NCBI GenBank assembly: GCA_030824295.1 | Contig: JAVBYA010000486.1 | Coordinates: 1-5,894, forward strand | Source of the DNA: Bacteroidota bacterium | Lineage (GTDB): Bacteria; Bacteroidota; Ignavibacteria; UBA10030; UBA8401 | Direction of reading: 5' to 3' | DNA: 5,894 bases | Shown here: piece by piece, positions 1-4,997 of the stretch | Position numbering within the stretch: the first letter of the stretch is position 1 | Layout: every line of letters starts with the position of its first letter | Made by a program: the position numbers and the translations under genes | The notes under the pieces: model-generated | Database searches by the model: none | What the model was told of the DNA's origin: nothing | What the model saw: the letters and a program-made list of their open reading frames with translations, nothing else

Positions 1-28
1 TGTAGGACATAGGATGGCCGTATGAAGT

Positions 29-712
29 TTATCGCCCCAGATACATGTACCGTATCGGCAGCTTCGGCTGGCGGGCGTCGGAAGTATGGATGTAGAAATA
101 ATTCTCCACGAACGAGTTGACCCGCGGAGTGAATGTGAACGGGACCTCGATCGTTGCGCCCGGAGCGACCGTCATGCCGGTGAATGCCGTGCGCAGCGAG
201 GTGTCCGGTATGGAGATCTTCGTGATGGAGAGCGGAACATCGAGCGTATTGCGGAATGTGATGCTCACCGGCGCCGTGGTGCCGACCGGCGAACCGCCGA
301 AGTTGATCACCTGCATCGGCGGAACGGTCTCCAGCACCGATGTGACCGTGCCGGTGATGCGAGCCTCCACGGAGGGCTGCTGCGGATCGTTCGAGCGGAT
401 GGTGACCATTTTGGTGATGCGGCCGGAGAAGCCGAGCGAATTGAAGGAGATGACGACCGTATCCGTCGCACCGGCCGGGATGAATTCCGCCGGTTGTTTG
501 GCCGACGTGCATCCGCACGACGTTTCGATGCTGAGGATGCGCAGCGGCTGGTCGCCGGTGTTGGTCACCGCCAGCGCGATGCGCTTCACGTCACCGTGGA
601 AGATCGGTCCCAGATTGAACACACTGCCGCCCAGTTTGATGGCGGGCTGTCCGTAGGATACCGACAGGAAAATGATGGATAGGATGAAGAAAGAGCGTAC
701 CGTTCTGGTCAT
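29..712 (-). CDS. Secreted DUF1573-like protein with two Ig-like/ASH-type domains
   Basis: Predicted 227-residue exported protein of unknown exact role. An N-terminal signal peptide (Arg/Lys-poor start, hydrophobic core FFILSIIFLSVS, likely cleavage near YGQ-PA) is followed by two beta-sandwich repeats. The first (about residues 25-125) has the DUF1573 hallmarks: NTGDQPLRI, the SCGCT cysteine pair, an IPAGATDTVVISF strand, SNDPQQP, and a closing IxGTVTS. The second (about 128-226) repeats the pattern (FRNTLDVPLSI, VAPGATIEVPFTF) without the cysteines. Members of this family are usually periplasmic or outer-surface proteins in Bacteroidota and relatives, and few are characterised. I chose the ATG at 712 because the signal peptide then begins MTRTVRSFF. 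An in-frame ATG at 733 would add seven residues that do not suit a signal peptide, and neither start has a strong ribosome binding site. The gene begins 45 bp after the stop of the upstream SRPBCC gene (24 bp if 733 is used), so co-transcription is likely. Family call is firm, function open. Confidence 0.85.
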   Translation of the reverse strand: MTRTVRSFFILSIIFLSVSYGQPAIKLGGSVFNLGPIFHGDVKRIALAVTNTGDQPLRILSIETSCGCTSAKQPAEFIPAGATDTVVISFNSLGFSGRITKMVTIRSNDPQQPSVEARITGTVTSVLETVPPMQVINFGGSPVGTTAPVSITFRNTLDVPLSITKISIPDTSLRTAFTGMTVAPGATIEVPFTFTPRVNSFVENYFYIHTSDARQPKLPIRYMYLGR

Positions 713-757
713 GCATGGTCCGTAGGATGTCATGCAGAAAGATACTGTTTTCCTGCC

Positions 758-1234
758 TCAATATAAACCGGAAGGATCGGCCGGGAACCGCCGCTCCAAT
801 ACACCGCGGCGGTACCCGAAGATCTTCTCCAGCTGACGCTTCACGATCAGCTCCCGCACCAGTTGACCGAGCGGACCGAAAGGCAGTCCGTAACTGACGA
901 TATCCTTCATCTCCACGCCGCCGGGAACTGACTGGAACAGATGCTGATGATGCCAGAAGGAATACGGACCGAACCGCTGTTCGTCCACGAAGAAGTGCGG
1001 TGCGCGCACATGCGTGATCTCGGTGGTCCAGCGGACCGGGATGCCGAACATCGGCTTCACGGTGTACTGGATGATGAGTCCGGCATACGTCTCGTAACCG
1101 GTCTCCGAAATCACCCGGAAATCCATCGACGGCGGGGTGATATCCTTCAGATTATACGGGTTGGAGAAGAATTCCCAGGCTCGGGTGAGTGAAATGGGAA
1201 GGAACTGTTTCTGCTCGAGAGTATAGATCTTCAT
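758..1234 (-). CDS. SRPBCC-domain ligand-binding protein (COG4276-like)
   Basis: 158-residue cytoplasmic protein spanning one START/Bet v1-like fold, with no signal peptide or membrane segment. Recognisable family blocks in order are: F-P-I-S-L-T-R-A-W-E-F-F-S-N-P-Y-N-L near residues 11-28; ITPPSMDFRVI about 32-42; VRWTTEITHV about 67-76; FVDEQRFGPYSFWHHQHLF about 82-100; and the C-terminal helix with LPFGPLGQLVRELIVKRQLEKIFGYR about 117-142. These match the small SRPBCC proteins often annotated as ligand-binding or cell-division-inhibitor-like domains. The fold makes a hydrophobic cavity for a small ligand; no substrate or enzyme activity can be inferred. The start MKIYTLEQKQ is the only natural one and has no obvious Shine-Dalgarno (upstream bases are CAGACCCC), so initiation may be leaderless-like or weak. 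It sits 96 bp after the oxidoreductase stop and shortly before the DUF1573-like gene, all on one strand, so the last two are probably co-transcribed. Confidence 0.9.
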   Translation of the reverse strand: MKIYTLEQKQFLPISLTRAWEFFSNPYNLKDITPPSMDFRVISETGYETYAGLIIQYTVKPMFGIPVRWTTEITHVRAPHFFVDEQRFGPYSFWHHQHLFQSVPGGVEMKDIVSYGLPFGPLGQLVRELIVKRQLEKIFGYRRGVLERRFPADPSGLY

Positions 1235-1330
1235 GGGGTCTGCGGTTGTGAAAGAAAAAGAGGATGTTCAACGATAACACCCTGCCGCAGGATGAAGTTC
1301 AAGCGTACTGCATGATTCTTTTCGGTGCCG

Positions 1331-2305
1331 TTATGGGATCGTCAGCACCACATTCCCCGTTTTCATCCCTGTTTCCACATACGTGTATGCTTCCACGATC
1401 CGGTCCAGGGGATAGGTCCGGTCCACCACCGGTGTGAATTTCCCTTCTGTGACAAGTCCGATGATGAACTCCACATCCTTCCGTGTGAGCGTGGGGATGG
1501 GGAAGAGGACCCGCTTACCGCCGAACAGAGGTGTGAGGAGCGCCAGGAAAGGATTCTCCGAACGGGGGCCGAGTTCGGTGGACATGTAGATCCCTTTCCG
1601 TTTCAGGACAGGTTTGCATTCACCGAAGGTACGCTTACCGACCGCATCGAAGACGACATCAAAATGGTCGGGCAGTTCCGTGAAATCTTCATTATGGTAA
1701 TCAAGCACCCGGTCCGCGCCGAGGGAGCGGACGAGGTCCGTATGCTTGCCGGCGCAGACCGCCGTGACATGGACACCGAAATATTTCGCCAGCTGCACCG
1801 CAGCGGAACCGATGGCGCCGGTCGCCCCGTTGATGAGCCATCGCTGACCGGGAGCGATCTTCGCTGCGCGGAGATTGCTCAGCGCGTAATGCGCTCCTTC
1901 CAGGATCGGTGCCGCCTGCTCGTACGTCATGCCGTCCGGTATCCGCGTGAACGGCTGCTTCGCCTTTTGAATGATGTACTCAGCATGCGCCCCGAACTTC
2001 CACTCCTCGAAGCCCACCACGCGGTCACCCGGCGCGAAATCACTGACCGCGCTTCCGGTCTCCACGATCTCCCCAGCGTAATCACATCCCAAGATGTTGA
2101 ATTTGGGACGGACCAATCCGCCGAAGAGACGGACGATGGTGTAATCCGCCGAACGGAATCCGCAATCGGTCCTGTTGACCGTGCCTGCATGGACGCGGAT
2201 GAGCACTTCATCCTCTTTCGGTACCGGCTTCGGCGCAGTGCCGATATGCACCACTTCCGGTCCGCCGTATTCATGATAGAGCGCCGCTTTCATCATTTCT
2301 TTCAT
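1331..2305 (-). CDS. Zinc-independent MDR-family NAD(P)H oxidoreductase (quinone oxidoreductase-like)
   Basis: 324-residue medium-chain dehydrogenase/reductase, the normal length for the quinone-oxidoreductase-like branch. The N-terminal GroES-like catalytic domain (about 1-130) carries the family block YGGPEV (12-17), P-x-EDEVLIRVHAGTVNRTD (30-47) and ILGCDYAGEIVETG (71-84). The Rossmann domain follows, with the nucleotide-binding motif NGATGAIGSAAVQLAK (159-174) and DVVFDAVG (216-223). The GHE motif and the four-cysteine structural zinc loop of true alcohol dehydrogenases are absent, so it should be zinc-free and reduce an activated double bond or quinone using NAD(P)H. The substrate is unknown. 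The ATG at 2305 is preferred because an AAGGA ribosome binding site lies 9 bases upstream; in-frame ATGs at 2296 and 2293 are alternatives with poorer sites. The gene stands just downstream of the AT-rich tandem repeats, so any promoter must lie in or next to them. Its relation to the downstream SRPBCC gene (96-bp gap) is unclear. Confidence 0.93.
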   Translation of the reverse strand: MKEMMKAALYHEYGGPEVVHIGTAPKPVPKEDEVLIRVHAGTVNRTDCGFRSADYTIVRLFGGLVRPKFNILGCDYAGEIVETGSAVSDFAPGDRVVGFEEWKFGAHAEYIIQKAKQPFTRIPDGMTYEQAAPILEGAHYALSNLRAAKIAPGQRWLINGATGAIGSAAVQLAKYFGVHVTAVCAGKHTDLVRSLGADRVLDYHNEDFTELPDHFDVVFDAVGKRTFGECKPVLKRKGIYMSTELGPRSENPFLALLTPLFGGKRVLFPIPTLTRKDVEFIIGLVTEGKFTPVVDRTYPLDRIVEAYTYVETGMKTGNVVLTIP

Positions 2306-2314
2306 CTCACATCA

Positions 2315-2319
2315 TCCTT
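2315..2319 (-). promoter_or_regulatory. Ribosome binding site supporting the oxidoreductase start at 2305
   Basis: The minus strand reads AAGGA here, followed by 9 bases and then ATG at 2305. This spacing favours the first of three clustered in-frame ATG codons (2305, 2296, 2293). A two-codon ORF (ATG ATG TGA) lies between the site and the start and overlaps the spacer; it is probably accidental. Confidence 0.5.
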
Positions 2320-2330
2320 AATCGTCTGTT

Positions 2331-2526
2331 CTTTCAATCCTGCAATCTTGCAATCATTCAATTGATTTTCTTCTATGCTTTCTACGTTTCTCTGTGTTTC
2401 CGCTTTTCAATTTTTGAATCTTGATAATCTTGCAATCTTGCAATCTTGTAATCATTCAATCGCTTTTCTTCTATGTTTCCTATGTTCCTATGTGTTTCCG
2501 CTTTCAATCCTGCAATCTTGATAATT
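2331..2526. repeat. Two tandem ~98-bp repeat units in an AT-rich intergenic block
   Basis: Unit 1 runs from about 2331 to 2428 and unit 2 from about 2429 to 2525. Aligned by eye they differ at about 14 positions plus one 1-base gap. The best conserved parts are the AATCATTCAAT core (2352-2362 and 2450-2460), TTTTCTTCTATG, GTGTTTCCGCTTT and the end ATCTTGATAAT. The first 20 bases of unit 1 (2331-2350) also recur perfectly at 2501-2520, so unit 2 ends in sequence that resembles the start of unit 1. The block is far richer in A and T than the flanking genes and shows strong strand asymmetry (pyrimidine-rich on the plus strand). The period is not a multiple of three and no frame looks coding. It occupies the gap between two minus-strand genes, so a minus-strand transcript would carry purine-rich repeats. 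I see no transposase, terminal inverted repeats or CRISPR-like spacing. Function unknown. Confidence 0.85.
2416..2448. repeat. Octamer microsatellite NAATCTTG inside the tandem units
   Basis: Four consecutive copies are visible: GAATCTTG at 2416, TAATCTTG at 2425, CAATCTTG at 2433 and CAATCTTG at 2441. There is one extra A between the first two copies. Isolated copies of CAATCTTG also occur at 2343-2350 and 2513-2520. The run straddles the junction between the two ~98-bp units. Short tandem runs of this kind can change copy number by slippage. Confidence 0.8.
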
Positions 2527-2529
2527 TTT

Positions 2530-2907
2530 TTATGTTTTTAATTTCCCAACGATCCACACTGCACCGAACGCTTCCAGCATGCTCAGCGGCAGAGCGGCAG
2601 GGAGGATGCCGAACGGCAGCACGCCGAGATTGCCGATCACCACCCACATCATCACGAATCCGATGAACCAGGAAAGGACGAAGGTCTCGCGCAGATCGAA
2701 CCGCGTGCGCAGCACATAGATGACCCCCGCAAAGAGGAGGGACCAGACACCCCACATGGCGCCGTTGATCGGTGCGGCGGGAAAGGAGAGTCCCAGTCCG
2801 CCGTAGTGCTCCGTCCAATAGGACTGGAGAAGGAATTGATTCCGGACGAACTCCGAAATGCTGATCCAGACCGTTGCGGCGAGGATGGGAAGGATGGTGC
2901 GTTTCAT
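2530..2907 (-). CDS. Small four-helix integral membrane protein, function unknown
   Basis: 125-residue protein, mostly hydrophobic, with four predicted membrane segments at about residues 4-22, 47-67, 75-93 and 101-121. Polar landmarks are the SEFVRNQFLLQSYWTEHY loop after the first helix (18-35), PINGAMWGVWSLLF entering helix 2, the LRTRFDLRETF basic loop (66-76) and the IGNLGVLPFG turn (91-100). The N-terminal SEFVRNxFLL...YWxEHY block and the GxLPFGILPxALPLSxLEAF block look like conserved features of an uncharacterised family known from Bacteroidota-type genomes; I cannot name it securely. The start is well supported: a GGAG site at 2913-2916 lies 5 bases upstream of the ATG, and a good sigma70-like promoter sits 30-60 bases further up. 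It is 81 bp downstream of the AraC-type regulator on the same strand, but the separate promoter suggests it can be expressed on its own. The stop directly borders the tandem repeat block. Confidence 0.85.
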   Translation of the reverse strand: MKRTILPILAATVWISISEFVRNQFLLQSYWTEHYGGLGLSFPAAPINGAMWGVWSLLFAGVIYVLRTRFDLRETFVLSWFIGFVMMWVVIGNLGVLPFGILPAALPLSMLEAFGAVWIVGKLKT

Positions 2908-2943
2908 TCGGTCTCCGTGAATATATTGCTGGTGATCGTTGCC

Positions 2944-2972
2944 AATATAGAGAATTGCCGCATTGCTGTCGA
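2944..2972 (-). promoter_or_regulatory. Candidate sigma70-type promoter for the four-helix membrane protein
   Basis: On the minus strand the sequence TCGACA (2967-2972, five of six matches to TTGACA) is followed by exactly 17 bases and then TATATT (2944-2949, five of six matches to TATAAT). Transcription would start near 2936-2938, giving a leader of about 30 bases that contains the GGAG ribosome binding site. It lies entirely within the 81-bp gap after the AraC-type gene. This is a consensus match by eye, and lineages of this group can use different promoter rules. Confidence 0.5.
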
Positions 2973-2988
2973 GTGAATTTCGGTGAAT

Positions 2989-3789
2989 TCAGCCGGTGCT
3001 GCGCCCGAATTCGGCGGGAGAACGGCCGGTGAAGGTGCGGAATTCCCGGATGAAGTGTGCCTGATCGAAATACCCGAGCCGGAGCGCCAGCTGGGCCCAA
3101 TCGATGCTCCCGCCTTCCTTGATCGTCTCCACCGCTTCATGCAGCCGGTACCGTTTGATGAGCCATTTTGGGGTGATGCCGACGGCGTCATGGAAGAGGC
3201 GCTGCAGGGAGCGGACGCCGAGTCCGAACCGTTCTGCGATCTGTTCGACCGTCACGATCTCCCGGTCCGTCTGCACCGTCTCCGTGATCCTTCGTACCAG
3301 CGCTGTCCGTTCATCCGGCTCCGGCAGGATGGAGGCGAGGAATGCATCCGCTGCTTCGACCTTCTTCTCCTCCTCGTCCGATGCAAGAACCAGTTGGATG
3401 AACTCATCTCCCTTCGCGCCGAAGATGCTGCCGAGCGGTGCGGTTTTGTCGGTGTATGCCGCAGCCGGTCCGTTCAGCAGCGGACGAAATGCGCCGGGAT
3501 GGAACTTGATGCCGAAGACCCAGCTGTTCCCTTCCAGCACGCGCTCGAAGGTATGCGAAGGGACGCCGTAGATGAGCGGCTGTTCCGGCTCAATGACAAC
3601 ATGGAACGACGGATGGGAAAGGTTCATGCGTCGGACCGGTTCGGACAGGTTCCAGCGGATGCTCCAGTAATGTTCCGCGAATGCCCGGCTCCGTTCCGAT
3701 GCCGGCACGTACCGTTCGAACTGTGCGCCGGGAGGGACGGGGGTGCGGTGAAGGATGCCGACCGGTTTTGATTCTTTCCGTTGTACCAT
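2989..3789 (-). CDS. AraC/XylS-family transcriptional regulator (DUF6597-type N-terminal domain)
   Basis: 266-residue DNA-binding regulator. The N-terminal sensor-like half (about 1-125) has the pattern of DUF6597-type regulators: AFAEHYWSIRWNL (36-48), NLSHPSFHVVIEP (56-68), IYGVPSHTFERVLEG (73-87) and WVFGIKFHPGAFRPLL (90-105). The C-terminal AraC domain (about 163-262) has both helix-turn-helix motifs: TVEQIAERFGLGVRSLQRLF (180-199) and DWAQLALRLGYFDQAHFIREF (230-250). It ends in the typical FRTFTGRSPAEF. The ligand is unknown. I chose the ATG at 3789 (MVQRKESKP). Frame extension to 3855 adds 22 residues that run through the divergent promoter region and have no family counterpart. No clear ribosome binding site precedes 3789. 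The gene is divergent from an AHSA1-like gene, the usual layout of a regulator with its target, so it likely controls that gene or itself. Confidence 0.92.
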   Translation of the reverse strand: MVQRKESKPVGILHRTPVPPGAQFERYVPASERSRAFAEHYWSIRWNLSEPVRRMNLSHPSFHVVIEPEQPLIYGVPSHTFERVLEGNSWVFGIKFHPGAFRPLLNGPAAAYTDKTAPLGSIFGAKGDEFIQLVLASDEEEKKVEAADAFLASILPEPDERTALVRRITETVQTDREIVTVEQIAERFGLGVRSLQRLFHDAVGITPKWLIKRYRLHEAVETIKEGGSIDWAQLALRLGYFDQAHFIREFRTFTGRSPAEFGRSTG

Positions 3790-3914
3790 ATTGCAGGATA
3801 AGAAAAAATGTGCTGAAATGGAGCAGCCGATGCATCGTCTGTCGCATTTATGCAATCCATCAGCGATACGAAGCGCTATATTGACGCTTCACATATACAT
3901 CAAAGGGAGAGACA
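3790..3914. promoter_or_regulatory. Divergent promoter/operator region between the AraC regulator and the AHSA1-like gene
   Basis: The 125-bp gap must hold both starts of transcription. It contains three palindromic elements: a perfect 10-bp palindrome CGATGCATCG (3828-3837), GCAT-TT-ATGC (3844-3853), and 6-bp arms GAAGCG/CGCTTC around 9 bases (3870-3890). For the plus strand, TATATT at 3877-3882 is a possible -10 box but no good -35 hexamer lies at the right distance. TTGACG at 3881-3886 resembles a -35 but has no -10, because the ribosome binding site sits where it would be. For the minus strand I see no convincing promoter. Confidence 0.55.
3870..3890. promoter_or_regulatory. Inverted repeat GAAGCG-N9-CGCTTC, candidate operator
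   Basis: Perfect 6-bp arms (3870-3875 and 3885-3890) flank CTATATTGA, which contains the only -10-like hexamer upstream of the AHSA1-like gene. A protein bound to both arms would cover that element, so repression or activation by the divergent AraC-type regulator is conceivable. AraC-family proteins more often bind direct repeats, so the binding partner is only a guess. Confidence 0.35.
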
Positions 3915-4343
3915 ATGCTGAATACCATGGTGCTGAATCAGGAGATCCTGATCGATGCTCCGGCAGAGAAGATCTGGCAGGTGCTGACAGATCCGGTGCT
4001 GGTGAAACAATATCTGTACGGAACAACGATGACGGTGGAACCGCGCATCGGCGGAACGATCCGCTTCACCGGAGCGTGGGAAGGGAAGGAGTATGTGGAC
4101 AAGGGAACGGTCATGGGATACGTGACGAACGAACACTTCGCGTATTCCTATCACAGTTCGTTCTCACCGCTTCCGGACCTGCCGGAGAATTTTGCAACGG
4201 TCGCGTTCACCATTGTGCCGCAGTCATCCGGGTGCCTGCTGCAGCTGGAGCAGCGCGGTTTCCCTGACGAAGCAGCGTATGCGCATTCCCTGGAGAACTG
4301 GAGATCCATCATGCTCGAGATGAAGAAACTCGCCGAAGGATGA
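3915..4343 (+). CDS. AHSA1/SRPBCC-type ligand-binding domain protein
   Basis: 142-residue cytoplasmic protein consisting of one SRPBCC fold of the AHSA1 (activator of Hsp90 ATPase homologue, C-terminal-like) type. Typical blocks are: EILIDAPAEKIWQVLTDPVLVKQYLYG (10-36), the IGGTIRFTGAWEGKEYVDKGTVMGY strand run (45-69), HFAYSYHSSFSPLPDLPENFATVAFTI (74-100) and the C-terminal helix ENWRSIMLEMKKLAEG (127-142) with the usual tryptophan. Stand-alone bacterial members are single-domain proteins that bind hydrophobic ligands or have unknown roles; an Hsp90 link should not be assumed. The start is secure: AAGGGAG at 3903-3909, then 5 bases, then ATG. A second in-frame ATG at 3927 has no such site. 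It is the only plus-strand gene here, divergent from the AraC-type regulator, and its stop is only 9 bp from the stop of the convergent membrane-protein gene. It shares the fold but not the subfamily of the protein at 758-1234. Confidence 0.92.
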   Translation: MLNTMVLNQEILIDAPAEKIWQVLTDPVLVKQYLYGTTMTVEPRIGGTIRFTGAWEGKEYVDKGTVMGYVTNEHFAYSYHSSFSPLPDLPENFATVAFTIVPQSSGCLLQLEQRGFPDEAAYAHSLENWRSIMLEMKKLAEG

Positions 4344-4352
4344 GGATGCCGG

Positions 4353-4955
4353 TCATTCGTTCGGCTTTGCTTCGGCGGACGAGAGGATCTTGATGAGCGG
4401 CGTCGCGGTCACGGTGCCGAACACCGCACCGCCGGCGACCATCAGTACTAAGTTGAGCACGAAGAGGACAAGATTATTGCTGCTGATGTATTTGGTATAG
4501 TCGATCGCCAGCACTGTTGCGGTGCCCAGCACCCACCCGGACCAGCCGACCAGCACCCAGCGTGAAGCTGAGAAACCTGCCCGCTTCAGCACCAGTGCCT
4601 GCCAGAATGCTGCCGCAAAGCCGCCGAGGGCAACACTGTACTTCAGTGATTCGGGTCCGGCCGCCATTCCTGCGTAGTTCTTCAGCAGATCGAAGAGAAG
4701 GAAAGGAACTCCCATGCCGACAGCGGAGGCGGTGAGCCATTCACTGCTGATGCCGTTCATTCGTTTCAGCAGCCGCCACTGCAGATAACCGACGCTCGCC
4801 CCCATGCTCATGCCGAGATAGAACTGGAATCCTTCCACGCCGACGGCATCGAACACGCCGGAAGTGAGCACCAGCAGGAAGATGCCGGCCAGCCAGCCGA
4901 GGAAAGAGGTCTTGATCCATTGCTGAACGGTAAGGACTGTTCGTTCTGTGGTCAT
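4353..4955 (-). CDS. Six-helix membrane protein with internal repeat, function unknown
   Basis: 200-residue polytopic membrane protein with about six hydrophobic segments: residues 17-36, 43-62, 73-90, 106-124, 132-151 and 161-187. There is no signal peptide and the tail is short and polar (SSAEAKPNE). A two-helix module appears twice: YLQWRLLKRMNGISSEWLTASAVG (57-80) and FWQALVLKRAGFSASRWVLVGWSG (117-140). Each has a glutamine near the end of one glycine/alanine-rich helix, a conserved L-x-KR turn, a short serine-containing loop, and a tryptophan opening the next helix. A weaker third copy of the glycine-rich helix may be GGAVFGTVTATPLIKIL (175-191). Glycine-rich QW-x-x-L modules of this type occur in uncharacterised bacterial membrane proteins; I cannot assign a function. 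The start is well supported by AAGGAG at 4962-4967, 6 bases before the ATG. It lies 42 bp downstream of the secreted-protein gene on the same strand and may be co-transcribed with it; no terminator is visible between them. Confidence 0.85.
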   Translation of the reverse strand: MTTERTVLTVQQWIKTSFLGWLAGIFLLVLTSGVFDAVGVEGFQFYLGMSMGASVGYLQWRLLKRMNGISSEWLTASAVGMGVPFLLFDLLKNYAGMAAGPESLKYSVALGGFAAAFWQALVLKRAGFSASRWVLVGWSGWVLGTATVLAIDYTKYISSNNLVLFVLNLVLMVAGGAVFGTVTATPLIKILSSAEAKPNE

Positions 4956-4997
4956 GCCTTGCTCCTTTAATAGTGGTCTATAGGATCCGAACGGTGA

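Noticed and set aside
1281..1291. Interrupted palindrome CCTGC-C-GCAGG in the gap between the oxidoreductase and SRPBCC genes, considered as a terminator
   Set aside because: The loop would be one to three bases, the stem is short and no T run follows on the minus strand, so it is not a credible intrinsic terminator. It may be a chance palindrome.
1325..2365. A 346-codon plus-strand open frame antisense to the oxidoreductase gene
   Set aside because: The opposite strand encodes a clear MDR oxidoreductase with all family motifs. The antisense product is rich in Arg, His and Asp, has no recognisable domain and runs into the non-coding repeats. Long antisense frames are expected opposite GC-rich genes.
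2331..2526. CRISPR-like array reading of the repeat block
   Set aside because: The units are head-to-tail without spacers, are diverged over their whole length, and have no cas genes nearby.
2421..2666. An 81-codon plus-strand open frame starting in the repeats
   Set aside because: It combines repeat-derived low-complexity sequence with the antisense of the four-helix protein; no ribosome binding site or domain.
2983..3771. A 262-codon plus-strand open frame antisense to the AraC regulator
   Set aside because: Mirror of the real gene; composition is Arg/Asp/Cys-rich and no ribosome binding site or domain is seen. The AraC helix-turn-helix on the minus strand is unambiguous.
3790..3855. N-terminal extension of the AraC regulator carrying a C-x3-C-x2-C pattern (MHKCDRRCIGC)
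   Set aside because: The spacing resembles a radical-SAM cluster motif, but the stretch runs through the divergent promoter region, has no family counterpart, and is not followed by any matching domain. The ATG at 3789 is the natural start.
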